From positions 79,712 to 143,711 of the forward strand of contig QNGE01000865.1 in assembly GCA_008508345.1 (NCBI GenBank): a DNA stretch of 64,000 bases, given 5' to 3'. The notes under the pieces were generated by a model. The model worked only from the letters and a program-made list of their open reading frames with translations, did no database searches and was not told the origin of the DNA. Positions 34,757-46,731 of this stretch are shown here, one piece after another; the stretch's first letter is position 1, and each line of letters starts with the position of its first letter. The position numbers and the translations under genes were made by a program. Source of the DNA: Paragonimus westermani. Lineage: Eukaryota > Platyhelminthes > Trematoda > Plagiorchiida > Troglotrematidae.

Positions 34757-34792
34757 AGCTGGTTGCGTCCAGATATTTTGTGAACATACACC
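34757..34792 (-). CDS. 36-nt micro-exon candidate
   Basis: On the minus strand a strong acceptor, GGGCTTCTCCTAAATTTACAG, is followed by exactly 36 nt and a strong donor, AGCT|GTGAGT. All three frames are open; in phase 1, as left by the exon at 35555, it reads R-C-M-F-T-K-Y-L-D-A-T-S. A length of 36 keeps the frame whether or not the exon is included. Flatworm parasites are known for genes with symmetrical micro-exons, which fits, but this single exon does not prove such a gene. Confidence 0.45.
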
Positions 34793-35554
34793 CTGTAAAT
34801 TTAGGAGAAGCCCTAGTCTAAATGAAGAACAAACCGATAAATCGGTAAAGTGATAGATCATGATTCAAGGACTCTTAGTGAACACTTGTGGCTACCAGCG
34901 GGAACTCAGTTCATGAAACAGTTTTCTGTTATGACCAGCGAAGTACATTTGAATGAAGCGTTCTTCAACACCCGTTCTAATTGCCAGCCATTATTAGTAC
35001 GGATGCGGGAAAATATCTCGTCTTCTAAATGCTCTGAATGCACTGAACAGAGGCATATTAATAAGTGTCCCTGTTCCGCATCTGCATTATGGGAGGCGTG
35101 TAAAGTACGGGGAAAGTAAAGCAAAGTATTAGAAAGATGCAAACCTTTTGCTTGATCTGTCCGAATTTAACAACTGAGTTAGTGTGTGATACAGTAGACA
35201 GTGCGCCTTCGTTCTGCGAACTGCAGCAAATTTCCAACGAAACGTAATTCCATTCCTCGTTCTTCTCACCGACTGATCCGTAACTGTCAGTCGTTAGTCC
35301 CAAAACTATGCTATCACTGAAATTCAATTGATGCCCAGATGATTCAGTGACAAGTATAATGGCAATCAGGTTACGTCTAACTTGAGTTGATTAACTTAAA
35401 AGAAAAAACCACTTTCAAAACCTACGTTCATTTCGCTCACATCCCAGTTCGAACATCGGGTTAAATACAACATAATAAATATGAGAACAACAACTAAGAT
35501 GAGTGAGAAAAACGGTCGGTAGAGGTTATGGACGGCGTGTCTGTAATCACTTAC

Positions 35555-35702
35555 GCAGTCGCTGCTCCAAATCGTGAGCTTGATTGAATGTGGACCGAAG
35601 GAGATCATGTGTTCGCATGAACTTCATCTGAGCGTAGAGGTCAGGGTTGCGCAATCGGCTACTATTAACCTCGGCAGCGGTCAACATCCGGAATCGCACC
35701 AT
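35555..35702 (-). CDS. first coding exon of an unknown minus-strand gene
   Basis: ATG at 35702 (minus), 49 codons, then donor CTGC|GTAAGT. It reads MVRFRMLTAAEVNSSRLRNP, 'DLYAQMKFMRTHDLLRSTF' and 'NQAHDLEQRL'; the second half is helix-forming and coiled-coil-like. A diverged copy of this exon and its 5' flank lies at 39275-39580 and aligns codon by codon without gaps. The copy has mostly amino-acid-changing differences, a stop and a lost donor. I do not recognise the protein. The exon leaves in phase 1; candidates for the next exons are 34757-34792 and 33832-34010. Confidence 0.5.
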
Positions 35703-35860
35703 CTTTGAGCGATGCCTTGACACTCGGTAGACAATCTGAAAAGCATCCTACTTATTGACAGGATGATGAGAGTTGGTCGAGTGAGCAACACTCGCAATTG
35801 AAACCGTTTTTATTGCACCAATGAGTGCATGAACATTATCTTACGTGGTCGAATAGTGGT
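35703..35860 (-). promoter_or_regulatory. 5' flank of the exon at 35702, duplicated at 39438-39580
   Basis: The 140 bases upstream (minus sense) of the ATG are about 85% alike between the two copies, for example AGATTGT and GTAGGATGCTTTTCAGATTG on the minus strand. They would include a 5' UTR and proximal promoter if the ATG is used. No TATA box or initiator was identified with confidence. Confidence 0.3.
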
Positions 35861-36748
35861 GTGATTAAAACGGCCTACAGTCAATCAAGCCCACGACTTG
35901 GAGCACGACTTGGACTGCGTAAATGATAACAGACACACCGTCCATAATCTGTACTGACCGTTTTTCTGACTCGTCCTAGTTGCTGTTCTCGTATTTATTG
36001 TGTTGTTTGTGGCCTGTTGATCAAACACTGAAAACAAATTTTGTTCAACACTTTGTCGTTCTCTTGAATTCAATGGGTATTTTCGAAGGAAACAACGATA
36101 TTTTTTAGTTCCGGCATTTTGTTTGCCACCAGTATCCTTTAACAGAGCATTCTTTCAATAAACTGATTACACGATTAAGACTCGCTAGTCAGAAACCAGT
36201 TTATTCCTCTGATTGCAGTTGGCTGTTTATCAGCTAGTTATCGATTGAAGGCGCTGTCCACTGTGTGTGTGTGCCTGTGGGATCGTTCATGGCAGTGACA
36301 AGGATAGTTTGCCCGATAAGACCCCTGCAAATTCCACTGGGTTCATTCTCGATCACGGCCTGATGTTTATTCAGGTGTGTGATTAAGCCTATCTAAACGG
36401 ACGGGAGGTTGACAACGCCATTGCGGTTGACACAAGCAAGGTGTGTGTTGATTGTGAGGAATATAACTTACATGCGTTGTAAGATATTCGCACCAAATTT
36501 AGTACGAATGAAGTTGAACAGTTTGGGCGTCGTGCTTAACATGTTAATGTGTTATTCCCCACGTGTTTATCAATAACGTACATCCGTTCGTTTTAAGGCT
36601 TGAAACCTTGCCGTAGGAATCGGACGCTGTCACAGTAGATTATATATTTTGCAGCTGATCTACATGAAACACTGAGTTCCCTTCAATAACTTCATCAGCG
36701 CAGAAAGAAGACATATGTTGCAATATGTTAACATTTCGTTTACTCTCA
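35861..36748. other. unassigned sequence
   Basis: No exon or repeat recognised. Confidence 0.4.
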
Positions 36749-36955
36749 TCATGGTATTGTGGCTGAGTCATGCTGCAGTTTCTTTCTGGGTGTAATGCAT
36801 CTCCTGCCGCAAGACACATGTCTTTTATGTTCCACGGTTCTAAACTTCAGTTGTCTGGATTTGTGGCCAGCGTATTCAGTCGAGCACCTTGTACATTTTA
36901 TCTTATTAACGTAGTTGATGCGATCGTGTGTTCGAACTGAGTGTTCCACTCTCAT
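36749..36955 (-). mobile_element. Penelope-like element, GIY-YIG endonuclease fragment
   Basis: 69-codon minus-strand frame with the PLE endonuclease core: 'DRINYVNKIKCTRC', 'STEYAGHKSRQLKFRTVEHK' and 'RHVSCGRRC'. The pattern C-x-x-C-x-x-x-Y-x-G-x-x-x-R-x-L-x-x-R-x-x-E-H is complete, including the catalytic Arg and Glu. It ends soon after at a stop, and the RT part is not seen upstream. It belongs to a different PLE subfamily from the one at 14640, which has Y-V-S-R-T at the same place. Confidence 0.8.
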
Positions 36956-39274
36956 TAGATAGCGTTGTAAGATGTTGTCAAGGTGAAAGTGTGTGCTAAT
37001 TTCACATTCCGTTTGAATTTTCTCGGTTGATTCACAAGTACCAACTCAGTAGGATATTCCAACGGAAGTGATCTACGTATTCTTATCTTCCTCGTTTGTT
37101 CGTACACTCTAATTTTCATGCCAACGCGGTTCGGAAACCGTTGTTAGTCGAAAGATGGAACTGCAAACCAGCGTCACCCATTAGTTTGCTAACGGTACCA
37201 ACAAGTAAACCTTAACGAACACAATTCAAGACGCTGGATAGGTGAACGTCGGAGGAAGTCTAGCGCAACCGCATTCCATCAGACGAAAAAGATGAACGTT
37301 TCTGATGGTCGGGAACAGTGGTCCACGTAAACCCTGGTCAACCTTGAGAATTCAATCAAGCGTTTGAATTGTTGAGCACTATTCCGAATTGTATTGACTA
37401 GATTATTGTCGTCTTAGAGAATGTACCATAGAACAATAGATGTGACGTAGGTTTACTAAATAATCAGTGAAGCTGTGGTACCTTCGCAGCCGTACCAATT
37501 TTGACGATTGTGTTTTATAGTAAATTTACACTCATAACGTAACAGGAGTGGGTACCTTGGTACTAGTGAGTTAAATCTTACCTCAGGATTTTGGGGACGT
37601 TGGGAGTTCATCTGTTCGCCATTCTAACCTCTCGTCCGATCTAATGCAATCCTTCTGCTATAAAACTTTCGAGATCTATGACAGGTTACTTCTACAGCTG
37701 CTGCCTATTCATCCCCATTCACTACTTGTTCTGTGTATTTCACTCTCGCACACTTTTCATGTGTTCAGGCTGAAGATCTACACGAAGAAATGCGGGTCCT
37801 CCTTACTTACCATAGTTACCATTGTGATGCACAGGTACAATTTACTGAACTTGTAAACTTGATTGCTTGCGTCACCTGAGACATCTTATGGTTTATCTAT
37901 TCTGGTACAAAGTGTACGTTTCCAGTTTATCGAAAGAATGTACCCTTTTCAGCATTATGTTCTGTACACCCAATAAGACGATTTTACATACACATCTTTA
38001 GCAAATGAATCACAATTAGCTATGTGCGCCTAGTTCACAAAGTAATCAGCATAACCGTGGAACTCAATAGCAGATTAAGGAAATCGGTCGTAGTCTGTGT
38101 CAGTTGAGAAAAACTCTAGTGATTCAGTTTTGTGGTTAATTCAAGAGTTTGAGCTAGTGTATGATTCGAGCTAAGTAGGGAGTAACAGAAAAACAGTAAG
38201 ACCGAGTAGGTGTAAAGCAATGTTTGTACTGAGATCCACTAGATGTGATTGATACACTTATAGAGATTTGATAATTGGGAGTGGGTTGTGTCAGATAGGA
38301 TTTTTGTTGGAAAGTGTTCACAGGTTAAGAAACGGTCAAAAGCAATAAAATCAAAGAATTTTTATCGGAAATGCCAAACCAACGAGACAAATGTTTTAGG
38401 GTCCTAGCAAAAAGCAAAAAATCATTTGATAAAAAACCGGAGAAGGTAACAAGCGAAAAAATCTCTACTGGAGAAACACGAAAGCCTTAATAAATTGACT
38501 AACGAAATGATGAGGAATGTAGGCTTGAAATTCATTTATCAAGTAAAATGCAGCTGTTTTTTCTCGAACAACCAAATGATAGCTATTTTTATTAGCTGTG
38601 AATATCTGTTCGATCCCTAATGAACCAAAAGCTTTTTCCACCCTCAACGGTCATCTACCCGACAGTAGATACATATATCATGTGTCACCTGTCAGAAATA
38701 TCCAACATTCTAATAGTACTTGTCACCGTCTTCGGAGCTTAGTCGACGCCCAGTGGAAGTAATAGTCATGCCAGGACAATCCCCGATATCTCACACTCCC
38801 AACCGGTCATCATTCATGTGACATTCTACCAACTAAACTGACTTTGTTTATGCTTACACGTCCATGCCAGTGACTTGTTACCGTGTTCCTTCCCCCTGAT
38901 CGTGTCATGGAGTTGGGTATACCTCAGTGCTACGGCCGGATGTACCAAATACAGACTTGTTTTCTGTGTTTGGTCAGCGGACTATTGACAGCATAATAAG
39001 TACGAAAACAGTAACTAGAACAAAACTGTCAGTGTACTGACAGCTTCAAATCTGTTTTCTGCCCACATTTCGCTTGGTTGCACCATCTTCTTTTCCTAAT
39101 CTGCCAACATCCAAAAAACATTAGCTGGTCATCTTTGTCCTCAATTAGAACGACGGCGTAGGAAACAAGGCTTGTTTTAAGTGGTTGATCAGCATACTAT
39201 GTGCAACACAATAGGTATGATAATAGTAGCCAGGGTGAGAAAAGAAAGCCAACCAATAGGGATTATGGATTGTG
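36956..39274. other. unassigned sequence
   Basis: Minus-strand sequence at 36960-37110 may be decayed PLE coding upstream of the endonuclease. Beyond that nothing is recognised; the stretch 38300-38470 is A-rich. Confidence 0.35.
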
Positions 39275-39580
39275 TTCACTGGCAGTTACGTAATCAAAGT
39301 GTCACATCGTGGGCACGATCGATCGTAGACCAGTGGATTTCAAGTGTCCGCGTAAAATTCTTCTGAGCTAAGGGGCCAGAGTTGCGTAGCAGGATAGTAA
39401 TGGCCTCGGCAACAGTCAACATTCGGAATCGCACCATCATTGAGCGATTCCTTAACAGTCGGTAAACAATCTGAAAAGCATCCTACTTATTGACAGAATC
39501 ATGAGAGTCGGTCGAGCGAGCAACAATCGCGATTGAAACCGTTTTGATCACTGTTCAACCACGTAGGATAATGTTCACGC
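39275..39580 (-). pseudogene. decayed duplicate of the first exon and 5' flank at 35555-35860
   Basis: Minus-strand copy with the ATG at 39437. It reads MVRFRMLTVAEAITILLRNS, then 'AQKNFTRTLEIHWSTIDRAH' and D-V-T-L-stop. It lines up with the 35702 exon without gaps (MVRFRMLT, LRN, AQ, F-x-RT, ST, AHD shared). The stop and the change of donor GTAAGT to GTAACT mark it as non-functional. Both copies have the same orientation, 3.7 kb apart. About 30 bases at the far end (39552-39582 against 35820-35852) match only in inverted orientation. Confidence 0.7.
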
Positions 39581-39877
39581 CTTGTAGTTTGACCATTACA
39601 CGATGCTCCATCCGAGCAAAAATATGAGCACACAAAATAGCTGTTGAACATGTCTGTTTGTCCTTCGGTCATGACCTGATAACGGGTGTTGAATAGAAAC
39701 TGACTCACAACTAAGCGAGAGGGTAGATTGATCCCACTGACTTTCTGAGCTTTCTTGAGACAACTTTGGCTATGGGATCCCCCTTGAAATGAATACTAAT
39801 AAACGCAAGTCTCCTATTCGCAGATCGCGACTCAAATTTCGACTCTACCGCAAGCGTTCAGATTTGATAATTCGGTC

Positions 39878-40095
39878 GTGAGGTCAATGCCGCAGTGGTT
39901 AACACGGTTGTCTCATGATTGGAATGGCCGCAGTTTAAATCTCGGCCATGGCAAGGATATGCACTACTGACGAGCTCTAATGGGAGCGAAACTCGAGTCT
40001 AGTGCTTCCATTCGAAACAGGCTGACTGGAAAGTCTATCTGAATGCGAGGACTGCGATCAAATGTGAGTGGTGGTCAACTTGAAAATAAACCAAA
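39878..40095 (+). mobile_element. tRNA-derived SINE copy 5 (best copy)
   Basis: Reads GGTCAATGCCGCAGTGGTTA then ACACGGTTGTCTCATG (A-box side), GCAGTTTAAATCTCGGCCAT (B-box side), and a shared body: GATATGCACTACTGACGAGC, CGAGTCTAGTGCTTCCATTC and GGACTGCGATCAAATGTGAG. Six other copies on both strands align to it, all well diverged, so the family is old. The source tRNA was not determined. Confidence 0.8.
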
Positions 40096-43000
40096 CCCCC
40101 GACTACTCATCAGTAATCTACCGCAAGCATCATTTTTTGAATGAAACGCACTCGGTAGCCATTTTGCGTGAATACTTTCCGTAGAAAATTTAGTCCAGCT
40201 TGTAAAATGTCAGGGGTGTAGATATTTAACGTCCTACCCGTCAGACATTGCACGAGGTTTCGTTTTTTGATTTGGGCGTACGAAATTGTCGGAATAAATC
40301 TACTCACCGCCTCACTGTTGTTGAACCTTCGGTCTACAACCTCCATTGGCACAGTTTTAGCCTTATGTCCAGTTTACTATATTTCTTCTCGATTTTAAGC
40401 ACGCAAACTTGGATGCATAAAAAATTTTCAGCTACAAGATTTTGGAGGTAGGATAACACAACTGAAAAAATGTGAAAGTTCCAGACAGTAGCAAAGACAA
40501 CAACGGGGACAGAATTATGTCGTCTGATGTATTTGCAACCGTGTGCTCCTTACTGACAGCAATTTTGGTGCTGGGGGTCGGAATGTCTGTTTCATTCTAG
40601 TGAGCTCACAACGTGAACCGTGGCTTTCTCCTTGTATATTGTTTCTTCCCCAGACGTGTTCTTTATTGGGGTACGGTGTACTACGAAACACAAACCGCGA
40701 TAGTTTGATAAGTTGCCGAAAGCAAGTTTGAGAAGACAACGCGCAACGACAAGTTTGCGACAAAGTATCTACTTTAAACACCAGTAATTGTAGGTCCCAG
40801 TGTCGCAGTATTTTTTTCAATAAGCTAAATCTGTCAACTGTTGCATTTTCAATGACATAGCTGCTGGAATGAGGATGTTGTGGCATCGGTTGTTTTAATC
40901 ACTTTGGAAAGTGTTGTGCCACACTCTGAGGCAGTAGTCGATCAGTTTTTTGTCTTGTCCTTCGGGATTTTTCAATATCAGCGCAGGCCTTCTGCTTATA
41001 ATACTGAATTGCAGTTTTGTCCCTTCAAAGGCGATGACTGGAGTCGTCTCACAACCTAATTTTTTAGCAGACGGTAGTATCCAACAACCTATTCATCGTA
41101 AACTAGTGTTGGTGTTCCATAATGATGTGCACTGTCAGTGTTCTTGTCCGTGGCGATAACACCAGAGCTCCTGTTTGACATGAGTATTACCAATTAGATG
41201 TGTTGCATTGATTTCGATTCCGTTTTGATGGGATAGTGTTCACACGTTGAACAGCAACTCAGAAGAGTAGGTAAGACTAAAATTTTGTTCTCACTAAAGC
41301 CTTTGCCCGATCCCGTAACATACAGAAAATAGTGTATTTTGTCGGTTCTAGCCCTCGGAACCGACTTTCAAGGAAGGCAACAGAGCACCATTTTGTACAA
41401 ACAATGCGTACATGAGGTCTTAATATCAGAATTCAGACATGAGCGTTCTAACTTATCATGGCTTCCAGTTGTGAAGTTTTCCACAGTCGTTTTCATTATC
41501 TCAATGCTGGGTTTGCTAGAAGCACACTTTCAACAGTTGAAGAAATCTTTTGGATAAACATATAACGTGATCGTTTATTGATACCAGTGGTTAGTATCAC
41601 ATACTTGATTGTGTATAAGAAATTAGGACAATGAAGGCCGGAGCAGTATTGAGCTCTCTCAACTTATCAGAAATAAACTGCCCCTTGTTTGCCATCCAGT
41701 GACAAGCACACTGCGTTTTCACTGATCCGTTTGTCACAACTTTTCACGACTTTGACACAAGCTTTTCGGTTGGTCACATTCAACGAGAATCCAAACAAAC
41801 TGCTCTAATCACCATCTACTGTAAACAAAATTTGACGTAGCAGCTAATCTTATATTTGACCTGCCGGCGTCTATCTACCACAGATGCGTTCGCAACAGTT
41901 GGTGCTTGAGTTCCAAAAGGTTGAGCATTCTTCAAGAAGAAAACTGCTACAAATCAATCTCGCTGCAAATAGTATGACAGATATGTTAAGTACGAAGCTA
42001 TTCTACACGTGCTTTAGGAACTCAGCTACAAAGCCAGACTTGGAACCTAGTAAGCTGACAACATCACTTTGTAACACAGCCATTTCACTGCATTTTGGGA
42101 TTCGACCAAATTACTCAAGAACCTGTCTGTCATGACTGAATTATCTCTAACAACCAACAACGGCATTCGCCATAGCAGCTACTGAGCATTCCAGATGTAT
42201 TACTAGTGAGGGATATGACAGGTTTATTAATGATGAAAAGATCTATTTTGTCTTGGTTGCGTTTGGAATGCATTGTTTGAACATGTTCGTGAGCAAAAGT
42301 GGTGTAACTTCTCAGAGCATCCTGGTGACATCTCTCCCTTTCTATTTTACCGTTGTGTATGCATGCTTATGTATGGCCCTTTCAGGTCAACAGAATGTTT
42401 CTCACAGCAGACTCTCCCACTTCAATTGCTCCTTTTAAGTAGTTGACACTCATGGATACTCGTTGTTCACATGTGATTGTGGTTCTATCTGCAGCCAGTG
42501 AATGTCTGTCCATTCAGTACTTCAGTTTTCTTCTCTTAATAGTTTCACTTGTGTACTGCTGTACGGCTGTACGGCTGTACGGCTGATTGTAGTAATCCCT
42601 ACTCAATAGTTCTCCTCAAGGAGGGTTACTTTCTTAATGGATACACTTCTGCAGGGTCCCGGGGAGCATCTACAAGATTTTGGGACACCAGAGAGACCAT
42701 TCGGAGACTAGTGTTCCGATCTTCGTGTGACCGATTGCCTGACTCCTCCAGAAGGGCTACCGCCTGTATGATTGCAATCGTAGTCTTCAAAATGTGGAGT
42801 CCATTCTAAGTCACATAGCTAAAATTTTCATCCTTCGGATGGCCTGGTCTCAAAATCTAGTCGAACCACACACAAAATTTTGCCTCTGTCTGGCTGTTAC
42901 ATTTTAAGACACATATCAGCGATGCAACTGAGACGTCATATGGTCCCTACCTATTGAAACAATCGCAGTCTTCGTATACCGTGTTTTCCAGACACCAAAG

Positions 43001-44879
43001 ATAATGCGTGTGAAAGCCTGCAGTGTACTGATCTAATTTTCCTCATCAACTGCAGTTCTTCTGAAACGCGAACAGAAAAAGCAAATTCTTTTTCAAAACA
43101 ATAGAGTATTTTCATTTGTTTAGTGTAGATACCCGTGCTAACTGCATCCCTCAAGGGAGACCACCCCGTTGAACAGGAAATTTCTGATCAGTCCTGCCGG
43201 TGAGGATGCTACTGTTGTGACGATTGCTGGCGATTCGTTTATGTCTACGTCCAGTAGAGACAATTCTGATGCCACCAGCAGTGGTGACAGGCAGGGTCAA
43301 AGGCACGAGCCGGCCCGCATCGATCGATCCAGCTGGCATGACACAACCACTGGTTTATTAAGCACAGTAGCCATACATACAAGTGTGACATCGAAGTAGG
43401 TCGGCCATCACTGACATTGAGTTTAACCTATACTCCGACTCCAAAAACCTGCTGATTCAACGGTTCAGCGCCCAGCAAGACGAGTGTTCAGTTTATCGAG
43501 CGACAGGGCGGACTGCTGGGATGTGTGCATACGACACGGGGGCATCGATATTTAGTAGTCACGCGAGCTTCGGTCAATTAGACCTTGAGACTAAATGAGT
43601 GTATGAGTATCTGTCAGCACCTCTGGTTGGCACAGTTTTACTTTTCTATGATATATTTCCCTACAATTTGCAGTTAATACTAAGACAACCAAGAGTGTCC
43701 CCAGGCCACTTGAAGTTCGGCCACTTGATGTTGCCTACCCTGTCCTCAAAACGCCAGGTTTTCGCATCACCAGATAGAGTTCGGCCAGCTCATCAGTCCG
43801 TACGTATCCTAGTATCTCACGGCTATAATGCAGTTTTTTCGGGAATAATCTCCGTTGTTGTGTGCATAACTTATTTTCAACAGAGCTTATTAAGATAGAA
43901 TTCAGCCACCAGGTTTCAATTATCAGTTGCTTTTTTCACACAAATGCTGGTTTCTACTGATTTATTAACGAAGAACTTATCGCTAAAAATGTAGTGACCG
44001 TGTAATGTTACCGTGTGGAAGATATTCATTTGTTTTACACAACCCGTTGTATTATGTTGTTGACAAGTGTGTTGCTTGTGTGGATCCGATAAGCTTTCAA
44101 TGTTCCTAGCCATGTTTACCCACAATGGACATAACAAACTGTTCTGTAAGAGAGTCTGAAGGGTGGTGCGCACCACTGTTCACAAACTTACCGATTGTTG
44201 AGGCAGTCCTGTGCGTCAGTCGGAAAAGTGTGCAGTGACTTATGCAACATTTGAAGCCAAATTAGAAAAGTGTTGCCCCGATCTGGGTAACTTCTGTGGA
44301 TAAGATTTATACACAATGGTGAGGGGGGCGGGAAACAACCGTAACCACGAATGAATCAATATTATGATTTATGATTGCACTAAACGTGAAGGCAGTGCAC
44401 GGCATCATTAGCCAGTAAAGCGTAGTATATACAACACAGTGGATAAATTTACAAAAAAATTGAAAGGTGAACATAGTCACGTTGTTATTTGAAGTGATTG
44501 CATTCCGCTAGGTAAGGTGGCACGATTTACATAATGAACAGGTTACACTGGTTGCGAGTTAGAGGATCAATGTGTGATTTGGTCTGCATATTCTTCCAAT
44601 GATCGTTCAGTTTCTGGACAGGTTTTTAGTTCTGATTGTCGCAATTACCAAAAATTCCACGAGGTCAATTGTATACACTCAATAGGTGAATCACTGCTCA
44701 GTACAGTGATTCCTCTCACGGTGATAATCACCCTTGGACAGAATGTGAAGACAAACTGCTGTTAAGCATAGTGTTTCTGTACACGGTTATTTCTAATATG
44801 GTGGATTGCTGTGAAACACATGTCCTGAAGTCGTTCAGTATGACTATAATCTGTCTTATATTACTATCAAACTTTACAG
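40096..44879. other. mostly unassigned sequence with a GC-richer patch
   Basis: 43150-43590 is GC-richer and carries two successive open frames ('AGEDATVVTIAGDSFMSTS', then 'YSDSKNLLIQRFSAQQDECS') in different phases, perhaps a decayed retroelement. Two short exon-like ends were seen: V-N-R-M-F-L-T after GGCCCTTTCAG at 42387 and T-H-I-S-D-A-T after TTTTAAG at 42907. An 8-base unit, CTGTACGG, repeats three times near 42559. Confidence 0.35.
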
Positions 44880-44994
44880 CCAGTTTCTTTCGAAAAGAAC
44901 CAGTAAGTTCGAATAGCCCTCCTGCTAGTCTTAACCATCAGCGCATATTTTTTACTGTCTGGGGTTATAACTCCAGTCACGTTTTCGTGGACAG
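44880..44994 (+). CDS. candidate extracellular-domain exon of the putative secreted or membrane protein
   Basis: After AAACTTTACAG, one frame is open: 'SFFRKEPVSSNSPPASLNHQ' and 'RIFFTVWGYNSSHVFVD', with an N-S-S glycosylation site. The donor ACAG|GTGTAT leaves phase 2. If that donor is ignored the frame runs to a TAA at 45061, adding 'CIEDCSINFTLNVTK' with two more glycosylation sites. It enters in phase 1, as left by 32780. It fits a secreted protein but the link is inferred. Confidence 0.4.
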
Positions 44995-45214
44995 GTGTAT
45001 TGAAGATTGCTCCATCAACTTCACATTAAACGTTACCAAATTAACATGTATGAGTGCTTAACCACTTTCGTTTGCAGAGATCGAAACCTGCTCCGGAAGT
45101 CCTCCTTGGGTCGTTGATCAGAGTTAATAGGACAGCTACTATGTCGCATCTCTAGCCGGTCGGGCAGTTTGAGTAGTGTTCAGAAGTGGAAAGAGATAAG
45201 GTCTCAGACTTGCT

Positions 45215-45430
45215 AATTCGGTTGTGTTCAATGCACTGTGTTCAACAAGGTTGTCCCACGAAAACGTGGCTAGTGGTAAAATCTGGGACATGACGAAAAT
45301 GTGCACTACTGACAAGCTCTAGCAAGACCAAAACTCCAGTCTGGCGGTCCTTTTCGAAGGAGTCTGGCTGAAGAGTCTAACCATATTTGTGAACTGCGAT
45401 AAATTATCGATGGTATTCAGTTTGAAATTA
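45215..45430 (+). mobile_element. tRNA-derived SINE copy 6
   Basis: Shares GTTCAACAAGGTTGTC (A-box side), GTAAAATCTGGGACATGACG (B-box side), GTGCACTACTGACAAGCTCT, CCAGTCTGGCGGTCCTTTTC and GAACTGCGATAAATTATCG with the copy at 39878. Confidence 0.75.
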
Positions 45431-45813
45431 ATACAATTATTGGCTCATCATCAGCTATCAAAGAGATTTTACGTAGTTGTCATGTGGTACATGTCGGGCA
45501 TAGGTACAGCGTGATGATAAAGTTGCAACATACGCTCAAAAATCAATCAGGATAACCCTTATAGGCACCTTAGCTCACCGGTTCACGAACTTGCCTGTGA
45601 ACTGATCAGCTCTGAACTACGATAACAAACTCACCAGAGAATTTCAAGCTAGCGGATTATTTATGGAACTGGTGATTACCGAATTGACTACTCAATGTCA
45701 TGTTTTTTTACAACCGTCAAACTTTCACATACGAAGCGGTCATTGCTGGAAAGTGGTCTTATAAACATGAATAACCGTAAGCACCTTCTTAGTCTGATCG
45801 CAAAGAACTTTAA

Positions 45814-46167
45814 CAGAACCAGAGACCCAGTGAACGGAAGCTTCGACCAGTGAAAGGACCGTCGCCTGTTCGCTACTCGCTGAAAATATATTCACCTGAA
45901 TGGTACAAACCAGAAGAAAAGTTATCATTCATCATTAAGAAGGAAGAGTGGGTCGTGAACAATGTTAAAACAATGTTAAAACTTATTGCCGTGAACCAAG
46001 AATGCGAGTATCGCACAGATGATCTACTCAGTAAATCAATACTTGCCACATACTTCAACAACTCAACTTCCATAAACGCTCATTTGTACATAATAATGAA
46101 CGATGCCAAGTTACTACGTTGGGAATCGGACGGAATAGGGAGAAAAATGAGCTCCCTCTCTGTCTGA
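45814..46167 (+). CDS. open exon, possibly CLPTM1-family-like
   Basis: Open from a possible acceptor (CTTTAACAG, 45816) to TGA at 46165-46167, with ATTAAA about 90 bases later. It reads 'VRYSLKIYSPEWYKPEEKLS', 'FIIKKEEWVVNNV' and 'LATYFNNSTSINAHLYIIMN' then 'LLRWESDG'. The last part resembles the lumenal segment of CLPTM1L, where NNGT-x-YAYIFL is followed by LPW, and the first part resembles the preceding strands. The match is loose, an insertion of about 20 residues is needed, and none of the downstream CLPTM1L membrane exons was found. It is either an exon of such a gene or an unrelated frame. Confidence 0.35.
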   Translation, partial: QNQRPSERKLRPVKGPSPVRYSLKIYSPEWYKPEEKLSFIIKKEEWVVNNVKTMLKLIAVNQECEYRTDDLLSKSILATYFNNSTSINAHLYIIMNDAKLLRWESDGIGRKMSSLSV

Positions 46168-46731
46168 ATATGAGGGTGGAAGAAGCTTTCTTGATTGCCT
46201 TCTGCCTAATGCGGATAAGTAACTGTGCTCAGCCATTGTATCGACCTTGGAGCGTATATTAAAATATGTTAAATTTATTTGATTATCACCGTTCTTTTTT
46301 TGGTGTTCACTCAGTGCAGTTAGGCTGAAGGCTTTGGAATTTGGGGGTACAGTGAGGTCAAGCCCAAGAAACTAAGAGGGCGATAGGCTGAAAAACGTTG
46401 TAACCGCTACTCTAGTGTTAAGGCACACAAGGTGTGGACTAATGTGTGAATCCGCAAATAAGAAGTCATAAGTCAAGATCACAGGGACGGGGATCATGAC
46501 TGCATGTGAAGATGACAATGTGTGAACTAGATCTAAAATTGGTAGTTTTCGAAATAGGAAGGGGTGTTAAAATATTGAGCAGCTGATGAAGAATGTGTAG
46601 TTCTTATAATGGATAGTTCCATATGCCATTAGGGCGGCTGTAATTACGTACTCGAATTAAGGAAGCAGCGAGAACCTTCAGGTTACTACACAGAAGATTT
46701 TGAGCGAGCCTTGAAGATCCATGTTCACACT

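Noticed and set aside
42555..42585. Three-fold CTGTACGG tandem repeat as a regulatory array
   Set aside because: Only three units; too short to separate from chance slippage.
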